A DNA stretch of 64,000 bases from MFD09286-c1 sp963701015 (GTDB lineage: Bacteria > Bacteroidota > Bacteroidia > Bacteroidales > DTGW01). This document shows positions 54,050 to 62,685 of the stretch, piece by piece. Each line of letters starts with the position of its first letter. Position 1 is the stretch's first letter. The stretch is from the NCBI GenBank assembly GCA_963701015.1, contig OY969556.1:2604001-2668000 (forward strand), given 5' to 3'. The notes beneath the pieces are model-generated. The model was not told where the DNA came from. It saw only the letters and a program-made list of their open reading frames with translations, and made no database searches. The position numbers and the translations under genes were made by a program.

Positions 54050-55651
54050 ATGAAAAATAATTCTATTGCTGTATTTTTATTTATCTCAATACTTGTATCA
54101 AATATATTGTCCGCGCAGAAAAACCTTAGCGATAATGGCGACGGCACTTATTCCAATCCGGTTATAGCAGCCGATTTCCCCGATCCGGATGTAATTTTAA
54201 TAGGGGATACTTATTACATGGTAACTACTACCATGTTTATTTTCCCTGGTGTTACTGTATTAAAATCAAACGATTTGGTTAACTGGGAATATTGCAGCAA
54301 TGCTGTTCCCCGTTTCGACTTCAGTCCTTGTTATAACCTTGATGGATGTAGCCGATATGGACATGGACAATGGGCAACAAGCTTAAAATACCATAATGGG
54401 AAATTTTATTTGCTCTTTATTACTTTAAACGAAGGTGGATTTATATGTTCTGCATCAAAACCTGAAGGGCCATGGGATATTAAAAAGCTACCTAAAGGAT
54501 TTTACGATCCAGGTTTATTTTTTGATGAAGATGGCCGAATTTATGTAGCTCATGGATATAGTAAAATATATATGACCGAATTAGATAGAAATTTTTCTCC
54601 TATAACAAAGGATTCGCTTATTATTACAGGTGATATACGAAATGGATTAGAAGGAACGCATGTATATAAAATAAACGGTTACTATTATTTATATTGCACA
54701 TATGGCGGATTAGATGGTATACAGGTAGCATTCCGTTCTAAAAACATTTACGGGCCGTTTGAAGAAAAGGTTGTAATTAGTGAAACAAATCATGGTCCAA
54801 ATTTTGGAATACATCAGGGAGCGCTTATTAAAACACAAACTGATGAATGGTGGACCATGCTATTTGTGGATAGTGGCCCTTTTGGACGTTTCCCGTCTTT
54901 ACAACCGGTTACGTGGGTAAATGGATGGCCAATGGTCGGTGTAGATGGAAAAGCTGTTGTCAAATATAAGAAACCTAATGTTGGTAAAACTTATCCGGTT
55001 AAAACATTACCAACTTCCGACGAATTTAAAAGTAAAACTTTAGGAATGCAATGGGGCTGGAATCATAATCCGGATTCAACTAAATGGTCATTATCTGAAA
55101 ACCCTGGTTATTTAAGGTTGAAGACAGTAAAGGTCGTTGATAGTTTACCAAAAGCCGTGAATACACTTACCCAAAGAATGTTTGCATATTATTCAGATTC
55201 TTTGGCTTCCCTGGCTACAATAAAAATGGAAATTGGGTATTTGAAAGATGGCGATATAGCCGGGTTAGCTGTTTTTCAGAATCCTTATGCTTTTATTGGT
55301 GTTAAAAAAATTAAGGAAAAAAACTATGTTATAATGGTAAATAATGGTAAAGTAATTGATTCTACTGCAATAAATGGCTTAACAATTTATTTAAGAGCAG
55401 ATGCTATTTATGGGTCTGGCGCTGAACACTATTTTGATAATAAGGGCGTTCCCGGCACTGGAACAGCCACGTTCTCTTATAGTATGGATAATAAAGCATT
55501 CATAAAATTTGGAAACGAACTGTCTATGAAATTTAACCTTAAAATATTTACCGGAAATAAATTTTGCTTATTCAATTTCCCTACCAAAGAGCTTGGCGGA
55601 TACGTCGATTTTGACTGGTTTAAAACTGACGCTATTACAGTAAATAAATAG
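54050..55651 (+). CDS. GH43 beta-xylosidase/arabinofuranosidase
   Basis: 533 residues, signal peptide ending NILSAQ. Propeller with catalytic base Asp in AADFPDPDV, the pKa-modulating Asp in GFYDPGLFFDEDG and the acid Glu in NGLEGTHVYKINGYYY. A GH43 beta-sandwich begins near 325 (DEFKSKTLGMQWGWNHNP, ENPGYLRLKT), as in xylan-active two-domain GH43 enzymes. No T9SS tail, so probably periplasmic. 55 bp after the GH127-type gene, 13 bp before the next GH43. Confidence 0.92.
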   Translation: MKNNSIAVFLFISILVSNILSAQKNLSDNGDGTYSNPVIAADFPDPDVILIGDTYYMVTTTMFIFPGVTVLKSNDLVNWEYCSNAVPRFDFSPCYNLDGCSRYGHGQWATSLKYHNGKFYLLFITLNEGGFICSASKPEGPWDIKKLPKGFYDPGLFFDEDGRIYVAHGYSKIYMTELDRNFSPITKDSLIITGDIRNGLEGTHVYKINGYYYLYCTYGGLDGIQVAFRSKNIYGPFEEKVVISETNHGPNFGIHQGALIKTQTDEWWTMLFVDSGPFGRFPSLQPVTWVNGWPMVGVDGKAVVKYKKPNVGKTYPVKTLPTSDEFKSKTLGMQWGWNHNPDSTKWSLSENPGYLRLKTVKVVDSLPKAVNTLTQRMFAYYSDSLASLATIKMEIGYLKDGDIAGLAVFQNPYAFIGVKKIKEKNYVIMVNNGKVIDSTAINGLTIYLRADAIYGSGAEHYFDNKGVPGTGTATFSYSMDNKAFIKFGNELSMKFNLKIFTGNKFCLFNFPTKELGGYVDFDWFKTDAITVNK

Positions 55652-55664
55652 ATTAATTAATTAT

Positions 55665-57011
55665 ATGAAATATTCGAGGTTGAAAATAGTAGTATTTTAT
55701 CTTTTTCTAATCCTTATAAACAATTCAATATTGGCCCAAAATCCAATTATTCGTGATCAATTTACAGCTGATCCTTCTGCACGGGTATTTGGTGATAGCG
55801 TTTATTTGTACCCTTCTCATGACATTCCAGTAGTGGAAGGTCACGGACGTGCCGGTTGGTTTTGTATGCAGGACTATCATGTGTTTTCATCAGTAAACCT
55901 TACTAACTGGGCTGACCACGGCGTAATTGTTAGTCAGAATAAAGTTTCCTGGGTCGATTCAAATACCTACAGTATGTGGGCGCCCGATTGTATTTTTAAT
56001 AATGGAAAATATTATTTCTTTTTCCCATCCTTAATTAAGGATACTTTAATTGGAAAAGGCTTCGGCATTGGTGTAGCAATATCTGACAAACCAACTGGTC
56101 CGTTTGTTCCCGAAATCAAACCGATAAAAAATGTGCATGGAATTGATCCCTGCCCATTTATTGATAAGGATGGGCAAGCTTATTTATACTGGGCTGCACG
56201 AAACATTTACATGGCTAAATTGAAAGATAATATGCTTGAACTTGCTTCGGAACCACAAATAATTGCCAACTTACCTGAAGCTGGTTTAAAAGAAGGTCCA
56301 TTTGTATTTGAGCGTAATGGTAAATACTATCTAACATACCCGCATGTTCAAAACAAAACAGAATGTTTGGAGTATGCAATGAGCGATAGTCCATCTGGTC
56401 CTTTCAAAGTTGCCGGGATTATCATGGACGAATCACCCCATTGTTGGACAAACCATCAATCATTAATTAATTTTAAAGAACAATGGTATTTGTTCTATCA
56501 TCAAAACGATCTGTCGCCAAATTTTGATAAAAACAGGTCGGTTCGTATCGACAGTTTGTTCTTTAATCCCGATGGTACAATTCGAAAAGTAATTCCTACT
56601 TTACGTGGTATTGGAACTACGGATGCCTCTCTGAAAATTCAGATCGACAGGTGTAGTAAAATAAGTGATAATGGAACTTCTGTCGAATTTATCGATTCCT
56701 TAAATACGTTTAATGGCTGGAAAACTGAACTTGACTCAGTCGGAGCATGGGTACAATACAATAGTGTTGATTTTGGGAAGAAAGATTTCAAATCAATAGA
56801 AGTAAGGGCTATTTCACAAACCGGAGGAACCTTGCAAATCAGGTTAACAAAAGCCGAAGGTCCAGTTATTGCTCAGGTTGAAATTCCTAAAGGAAATGAT
56901 TGGAAAACCATTAAAGTGCCAGTAACTGGTTTAAAACGCGGCATTCAAAATTTGGTTGTCATGCTTATCAATGATAAACCAGTTGAAGTGGACTGGATAC
57001 GTTTTGAATAA
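55665..57011 (+). CDS. GH43 arabinofuranosidase-like enzyme with CBM6
   Basis: 448 residues; signal peptide ending NSILAQ. Propeller motifs: base Asp in FTADPSARV, YPSHD, second Asp in HGIDPCPFIDKDG, acid Glu in GLKEGPFVFERNGKYY. The last ~125 residues form a CBM6-like module (VQYNSVDFGKKDFKSIEVRA ... EVDWIRFE), seen on arabinoxylan-active GH43 enzymes. Likely an alpha-L-arabinofuranosidase in the periplasm. It is followed 33 bp later by a third GH43-type gene. Confidence 0.9.
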   Translation: MKYSRLKIVVFYLFLILINNSILAQNPIIRDQFTADPSARVFGDSVYLYPSHDIPVVEGHGRAGWFCMQDYHVFSSVNLTNWADHGVIVSQNKVSWVDSNTYSMWAPDCIFNNGKYYFFFPSLIKDTLIGKGFGIGVAISDKPTGPFVPEIKPIKNVHGIDPCPFIDKDGQAYLYWAARNIYMAKLKDNMLELASEPQIIANLPEAGLKEGPFVFERNGKYYLTYPHVQNKTECLEYAMSDSPSGPFKVAGIIMDESPHCWTNHQSLINFKEQWYLFYHQNDLSPNFDKNRSVRIDSLFFNPDGTIRKVIPTLRGIGTTDASLKIQIDRCSKISDNGTSVEFIDSLNTFNGWKTELDSVGAWVQYNSVDFGKKDFKSIEVRAISQTGGTLQIRLTKAEGPVIAQVEIPKGNDWKTIKVPVTGLKRGIQNLVVMLINDKPVEVDWIRFE

Positions 57012-57044
57012 AGGAAATATGAGATACAAATTAATTAAGTTATT

Positions 57045-58169
57045 ATGAGCCGTAAATTAATCTTGTTTTGGAGCATTATTGTGTTAACGTCTTATTGCTT
57101 TGCCCAGGGAAGGATAAGTAAAGAAGCTACAACTGAAAAGACCATGCATATATTCTGTTATACCAATCCAATTACAAGGGATACTTCAATTTCCATGCGC
57201 GATTATTGCATCATCAAAGTTGGTGAAAAATGGTATTGCACTGGAACATCCATCCCTGTATGGACAGGTCATAATCCGGGTGTTCGGTTATTGGTCTCAG
57301 ACGATTTACTAAATTGGAAACAATATTCATGGCTCATCGATGCAAGTAAACTACCTCCTGATTGTCCTTATAACGGACGTTTCTGGGCACCAGAGATCCA
57401 TTATATTAATCACAAATATTATCTAATAGTAAACAGTGGTAAAGTTACTAACGAAGATCCGAAAGGCATGAAAACGCATAGTATATGGCTGTTTTCGTCC
57501 GATTCGGTCACTGGACCTTATAAGCTGATAAACGGTCCGTTAACACCGCAATATAACAATGATGCCACTTTGTTTCAGGACGATGATGGTCAAACCTATC
57601 TCTATTGTAGCGGAAACGGACTTTTTCAGGCAAAAATTGATTTAACAACGGGCAAAATAATTGGCGAGGTTCAAAAGTTCCTGGATAAGAGTTCACCAGG
57701 AAACCCTGGCTGGATGTTCGGCGGTATCGAGGCCCCTTTTGTTACAAAAAAAGAAGGGACGTATTTCATGTTTTTTTCGACCTGGACTCGTGGATACGAA
57801 ATCGGACTTTTAAAATCGAAATCACCACTTGGTCCATGGGAACTTGCTTCGCCAGTGCCAATTTTTGGTACTTGTAAAAGGGAATACCGAAGTCAAATGG
57901 CTATTGAAGGCGGATACGATACTTTAAAATATAACGATACAAGTGATCCATATTGTGAAGCAGCAAGTAATGTACTGTTTACAGGACCTGACGGCAAATT
58001 ATGGAGTTCGTGTCATTACCTGATGTACAACAAACGTCCATATCCATATTGCCCTAATCTTGAACCATGGGAAAAGACAACTCAAATGGGAATAGAACCT
58101 GTAACATACAAAAACGGAATGTTTTATATCAATGGCCCCACATGGACAAAACAATGTGTGGAATATTGA
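57045..58169 (+). CDS. GH43-like glycoside hydrolase, single domain
   Basis: 374 residues; signal peptide ending YCFAQ. Propeller pattern with Asp in SMRDYCIIKVGEKWYCTGTS, NDATLFQDDDGQTYLYCSG and Glu in FGGIEAPFVTKKEGTYFMFFS. It lacks the usual NP...DP opening and has no extra module, so it is a divergent GH43 (or GH43-like clan F) enzyme. Six or more Cys in the mature part could form disulfides. Specificity is not predictable; context points to arabinoxylan side chains. Confidence 0.8.
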   Translation: MSRKLILFWSIIVLTSYCFAQGRISKEATTEKTMHIFCYTNPITRDTSISMRDYCIIKVGEKWYCTGTSIPVWTGHNPGVRLLVSDDLLNWKQYSWLIDASKLPPDCPYNGRFWAPEIHYINHKYYLIVNSGKVTNEDPKGMKTHSIWLFSSDSVTGPYKLINGPLTPQYNNDATLFQDDDGQTYLYCSGNGLFQAKIDLTTGKIIGEVQKFLDKSSPGNPGWMFGGIEAPFVTKKEGTYFMFFSTWTRGYEIGLLKSKSPLGPWELASPVPIFGTCKREYRSQMAIEGGYDTLKYNDTSDPYCEAASNVLFTGPDGKLWSSCHYLMYNKRPYPYCPNLEPWEKTTQMGIEPVTYKNGMFYINGPTWTKQCVEY

Positions 58170-58227
58170 ATTTTTATAATTTTATGATATAATTTTAAAT
58201 ATGCTTATTAACTAAATATTAATTTTC

Positions 58228-59764
58228 ATGAAAAGATTTATTCTAAACCTACTGTTAATATTGCCAGTTTCTTTGATAGCACAAACGGCAAAGATTAAAA
58301 TTGACATTGACCGGACTATCGGGCAAATTGATCCGAAAATTTACGGAGTATTTATGGAACCTATCCATTTTAATGGAAAACGAATGGGATTACCTGATTC
58401 TATTGATTTTAATACGCTTTATGGGAATCTTTACGATCCCAAGTCACCTCTTGCTGATTCCAATGGCTTCAGAAAAGATTATATTGATGCTATGAAAGAA
58501 CTTAAAGTTACCAATATGCGTTGGCCTGGCGGAAATTATGTAATGGGTTATAACTGGAAGGATGGAATTGGCCCAAAAGACCAGCGTCCATTCTCGTATA
58601 AACCTTGCATGGGGTAGTACCGATAATAATCATGTTGGTACCGATGAGTGGGTTGAACTGAATAAATCAATCGGTAGTGAAAATGTTTTATGTGTGAATC
58701 TTGGTTTGGGTAATATTGACGATGCCCGTTACTGGGTTGAATATTGTAATTATCCTAAAGGAACTTTCTATTCTGATATACGGGCAAAAAATGGCCATCC
58801 AAACCCTTATAATGTAAAAATATGGGATTTAGGTAACGAAGTAGATGGTTCACCATGGGAATTGGGCCATAAAGATGCCGATGATTATGTAAAAATTGCC
58901 AGAGAAGCTGCAAAAGCTATGAGTTCCGTTGACCATTCCATAAAATTTGTTGCTTCAGGTTCAGCGTATTTCGAGCCAACCGGCCAATGGGTTGAATGGA
59001 ACAAAAAAGTACTAACAGGTTTAGGTGATTTGGTTGAATATATTTCAATTCATGGCTATTGGAACTGGGGAAGCATGCCTGATTATTATACCTTCATGGG
59101 ACAAAGGGCAATGGAATTTGAGGAAAAAATTAAAATACCTGCTGATGAAATTGAAATAGTGAGGACTATGAAAGATTTTAAAAATCCAATTTATATTTCA
59201 TTCGATGAATGGGGAACTTTTGGAAATAACCTGCTTTCAGTATTACCTGTAGCTCAATGCCTGAATTCTTTTATCAGGCATGCCGATGTAGTAAAAATGA
59301 CAAATTTCACTATGCTTACATCATTATTAGCCAGCGACAAAGATAAAGGTACTTATAAGACTCCATTGTTTTATGTTTTTAAATCTTTTTCGAACAATTG
59401 TCTGGGAAACTCTGTCGATACGTATGTTGAATGTGATACTTTCAATACAGAAAAATATAAGGGAATTCCATATTTGGATGTTACAACAGTATATTCAAAA
59501 GAAACCAATACTGTTTATATAAATGTTGTTAACAGGCACAAAGACAAATCAATTACTGCAGAAATTGAAAATTATGACCATGAATTTTCAGGAAAAGCTG
59601 AAACAACTTTAATTAACAGTAAATTGTTGACTGCCCCTTTCGAATTTAGTAAACAGAATGAATATGTCCCTGTAAAATCCGAAATTAAAACAGATAAGAA
59701 TAAAATTACCTGTACTTTTCCAGCACACTCTTTTACCCAAATTAAAGTAACTGTGATAAAATAA
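58228..59764 (+). pseudogene. GH51 alpha-L-arabinofuranosidase, interrupted by one frameshift
   Basis: Two frames join into one 511-residue GH51 protein. Frame 1 (58228-58617) gives a signal peptide, IGQIDPKIYGVFMEPIHF and NMRWPGGNYVMGYNWKDGIGPKDQRP. Frame 2 (usable from about 58590 to 59764) continues SRINLAWGSTDNNHVGTDEW. One extra T at 58591-58592 explains the break. All later motifs are intact: acid/base Glu in WDLGNEVDG and nucleophile Glu in ISFDEWG, followed by the C-terminal beta domain. The second half shows no other damage, so a sequencing error or a very recent mutation is likely. It would release alpha-L-arabinofuranose from arabinoxylan. Confidence 0.88.
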
Positions 59765-59801
59765 ATAATTATTCAAAATAAATTTTAAAACTTAACTAAA
59801 G

Positions 59802-60695
59802 TTGAAAACACTTTTTTCTACTGTTTTGATAATTCTATATTCAGCAACAATTGGTGCACAAGAAATAATTAATTTATATCCTGGAGAAATTCCTAATTCA
59901 AAAATTTCAAATATAAAAGAAAGCTATGCTTCAGGAATGTATAGAAATGTTATTCAACCTACACTTGAGATATATCTTCCTGAAAAAGAAAAATCAACAG
60001 GTACAGCCATAGTCATTTGTCCTGGTGGAGGTTATAGCGTAATAGTTTATCAGGGCGAAGGTATATCGACAGCAAAAGAATTTGCGAAACATGGCATTGC
60101 AGCATTTGTTCTAAAATATCGCCTTCCTGATGATTCGCTTGAATTGAATAAAACAATTGCTCCACTGCAAGATGCCCAGCAAGCCATTAAAGTTGTTAGG
60201 GAAAATGCATTGAAATGGAAAATTGACGTAAATAAGGTTGGAATAATGGGCTTCTCTGCCGGAGGGCATTTGGCTTCGACTGAAGCTACACATTATGAAA
60301 AATCTTATATCGAAAATAGCAAGCATACAAATTTGCGTCCTGATTTTCAGATTTTAGCATATCCGGTAATAAGCATGCAAGATAGTTTAGCCCATCTCGA
60401 TTCACGAACCAAACTGTTGGGCAAAAATCCATCCAGGGAGCTCATTGATGAGTTTTCAAGCGAATTGCATATTGATACAAATTCCCCTCCGGCATATATC
60501 ACTCATGCAGGCGACGACAAACTGGTTGACGTTGACAACAGTATCATTTATTTTGAAAAATTGCGGCATCAAGGTGTTCCCGCCGAGTTACATATTTATC
60601 AAAAAGGTGGGCATGGCTTCATTTTTCACCAGAAAGGTTGGATGGTGCCACTGTTCCAATGGATGGAAGATTCGAAATGGATTAATAATCAATAA
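59802..60695 (+). CDS. Alpha/beta hydrolase, acetyl-xylan-esterase-like
   Basis: 297 residues. It starts at TTG (59802), the only start that gives the signal peptide MKTLFSTVLIILYSATIGAQ; an in-frame stop precedes it by six bases and the next Met is internal. Abhydrolase_3-type fold: oxyanion block IVICPGGGYSV, nucleophile Ser in IMGFSAGGHLA, Asp in HAGDDKLVD, His in GGHGFIF. It would remove acetyl groups (or similar short esters) from xylan. 37 bp after the GH51 frame and 20 bp before the double esterase. Confidence 0.88.
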   Translation: MKTLFSTVLIILYSATIGAQEIINLYPGEIPNSKISNIKESYASGMYRNVIQPTLEIYLPEKEKSTGTAIVICPGGGYSVIVYQGEGISTAKEFAKHGIAAFVLKYRLPDDSLELNKTIAPLQDAQQAIKVVRENALKWKIDVNKVGIMGFSAGGHLASTEATHYEKSYIENSKHTNLRPDFQILAYPVISMQDSLAHLDSRTKLLGKNPSRELIDEFSSELHIDTNSPPAYITHAGDDKLVDVDNSIIYFEKLRHQGVPAELHIYQKGGHGFIFHQKGWMVPLFQWMEDSKWINNQ

Positions 60696-60715
60696 TAATT
60701 GAAAAATAATTTACT

Positions 60716-62635
60716 ATGAAAAAAGCAATTTTTATATTTTTTTTGGCGCTTGCATATAATGCATTGGCATTTTGTCAAAATGATATAACGCCTGCCCCAA
60801 TGGGTTTTGATATTGTACGCGATGATATTCCGCACGGTAATATTGATACAATTACTTATCATTCTAATATAGTTGGGACTAATCGAAAAGCATTAATTTA
60901 TACCCCTCCAGGTTATTCGAAAGATAAAAAATATCCTGTGCTTTATTTATTGCATGGCATTGGTGGCGACGAAAAGGAATGGTGGTATAATGGACATCCT
61001 GAGGTAATTCTGGATAATCTGTATGCTGAAAATAAAATTGAACCTATGATTGTGGTACTGCCCAATGGAAGGGCTATGAAAGATGACCGTCCAATCGGAA
61101 ATATTTTTGATAGTACTAAAATTCAAGCTTTTGCAACATTTGAAAAAGATTTACTTCATGATCTAATTCCATTTATTGAAAAAAATTATCCGGCATATAA
61201 TGATCGTGAACACAGGTCTATTGCAGGCTTATCTATGGGAGGTGGACAATCATTGAATTTTGGGCTTGGAAATCTTGATGAATATGCATGGATTGGTGCT
61301 TTTTCGCCCGCACCGAACACAGAAAAACCAGAAGAATTAGTCCGCAATCCTGAAAAAGCAAAAAAAATGTTGAAATTGCTCTGGATTTCATGTGGTGATA
61401 AAGATAGGCTTATTCCTTTTAGCCAACGTACCCATGATTATTTGAAAGCTAATACCGTTCCTCATATTTATTATGTCGATCATGGCTATCACGATTGGAA
61501 TGTTTGGAAGAACAGTTTGTATATGTTTTCACAACTTTTGTTTAAACCTGTCAATACTTCATCATTCGATAAAATTAGTGATGCTGGCCGACCAGCGGAA
61601 ACCGATGTAAGAAGGGCGCAATATCCACAAATTTTACCTGATGGACATGCTATATTCCGCATAAAAGCTCCTGATGCCCAAAAAGTACAACTCGATTTAG
61701 GGAAGAAATACGATATGGTAAAAAACAATGAAGGTGTTTGGGAAGTTACAACAGATTCCTTAAGCGAAGGATTTCATTACTATTCATTAATTATCGATGG
61801 AGTTTCTTTGGCCGATCCGGCAAGCGAAACATTTTATGGTATGGGTCGCATGGCCAGTGGTTTTGAGGTACCATTTAAGGGTGATAGTTACTACGAAGTA
61901 AGAAATGTAAAACATGGAGATATCAGAATAAAACGCTATTATTCAACAGTGACCAATAGCTGGAGACGATTATTTATTTATACTCCAGCTGGTTATGATA
62001 CCAGTACAATGGTAAAATACCCGGTATTATATCTTTTGCATGGTGGTGGTGAAGACGAAAGCGGATGGGCAACACAGGGTAAAACAGATTTAATTCTCGA
62101 CAACCTTATCGCCGATAAAAAGGCAGTTCCTATGATTGTTATAATGGTTGACGGTAATATACCTTTACCCCCATTTAATGAAGAAGTTTTGAAAGTATTT
62201 GAAAAAGAGCTGAAACAATGTGTAATTCCGTTTGTGGAGCAAAATTATCGGGTGAAAACCGAATCAATATATCGTGCATTGGCAGGTTTATCTATGGGTG
62301 GTATTCAAACATTATATGTTGGTATTAATAATACTAATTTATTTTCGTACCTCGGAGTATTCAGTTCAGGTTGGATACAACCTATGCAAAAAGACATTGC
62401 CGATTCGCAATACGAGTTTATGAAGAATAATGCTGGCAAACTAAACAACAATTTAAAACTATTTTGGATTGGCATTGGAGGAAAGGAAGACATAGCTTAT
62501 AAGAATTGCCAGCTCATGGATAAAAAGTACGATGATTTAAAAATTAAATATACCTATTACGAATATCCCGGCGGTCACACCTGGCCGGTATGGAGAAATG
62601 ACTTGTTCAATTTTGCCCAATTACTGTTTAAGTAA
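60716..62635 (+). CDS. Double CE1-type esterase (two catalytic domains)
   Basis: 639 residues with a signal peptide (FLALAYNALAFCQ). Two CE1/esterase-D-like domains. Domain 1 about 35-285: YPVLYLLHGIGGDEKEW, nucleophile in AGLSMGGGQ, Asp in CGDKDRL, His in YHDWNVW. An E-set/CBM48-like linker lies at about 300-390 (YPQILPDGHAIFRIKAPDAQKVQLDL). Domain 2 about 395-639: YPVLYLLHGGGEDESGW, AGLSMGGIQ, and GGHTWPVWR. Both domains appear catalytically intact. Such enzymes remove ferulate or acetate from arabinoxylan. Confidence 0.92.
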   Translation: MKKAIFIFFLALAYNALAFCQNDITPAPMGFDIVRDDIPHGNIDTITYHSNIVGTNRKALIYTPPGYSKDKKYPVLYLLHGIGGDEKEWWYNGHPEVILDNLYAENKIEPMIVVLPNGRAMKDDRPIGNIFDSTKIQAFATFEKDLLHDLIPFIEKNYPAYNDREHRSIAGLSMGGGQSLNFGLGNLDEYAWIGAFSPAPNTEKPEELVRNPEKAKKMLKLLWISCGDKDRLIPFSQRTHDYLKANTVPHIYYVDHGYHDWNVWKNSLYMFSQLLFKPVNTSSFDKISDAGRPAETDVRRAQYPQILPDGHAIFRIKAPDAQKVQLDLGKKYDMVKNNEGVWEVTTDSLSEGFHYYSLIIDGVSLADPASETFYGMGRMASGFEVPFKGDSYYEVRNVKHGDIRIKRYYSTVTNSWRRLFIYTPAGYDTSTMVKYPVLYLLHGGGEDESGWATQGKTDLILDNLIADKKAVPMIVIMVDGNIPLPPFNEEVLKVFEKELKQCVIPFVEQNYRVKTESIYRALAGLSMGGIQTLYVGINNTNLFSYLGVFSSGWIQPMQKDIADSQYEFMKNNAGKLNNNLKLFWIGIGGKEDIAYKNCQLMDKKYDDLKIKYTYYEYPGGHTWPVWRNDLFNFAQLLFK

Positions 62636-62685
62636 TTCTATTTGAATAAAAGTAAAGTTTGCCAAATTAAATATATAATTGTAAA

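Noticed and set aside
58228..59764. Two separate genes in the GH51 region
   Set aside because: The two frames join at one base into a continuous GH51 sequence, and neither half is a known stand-alone protein.
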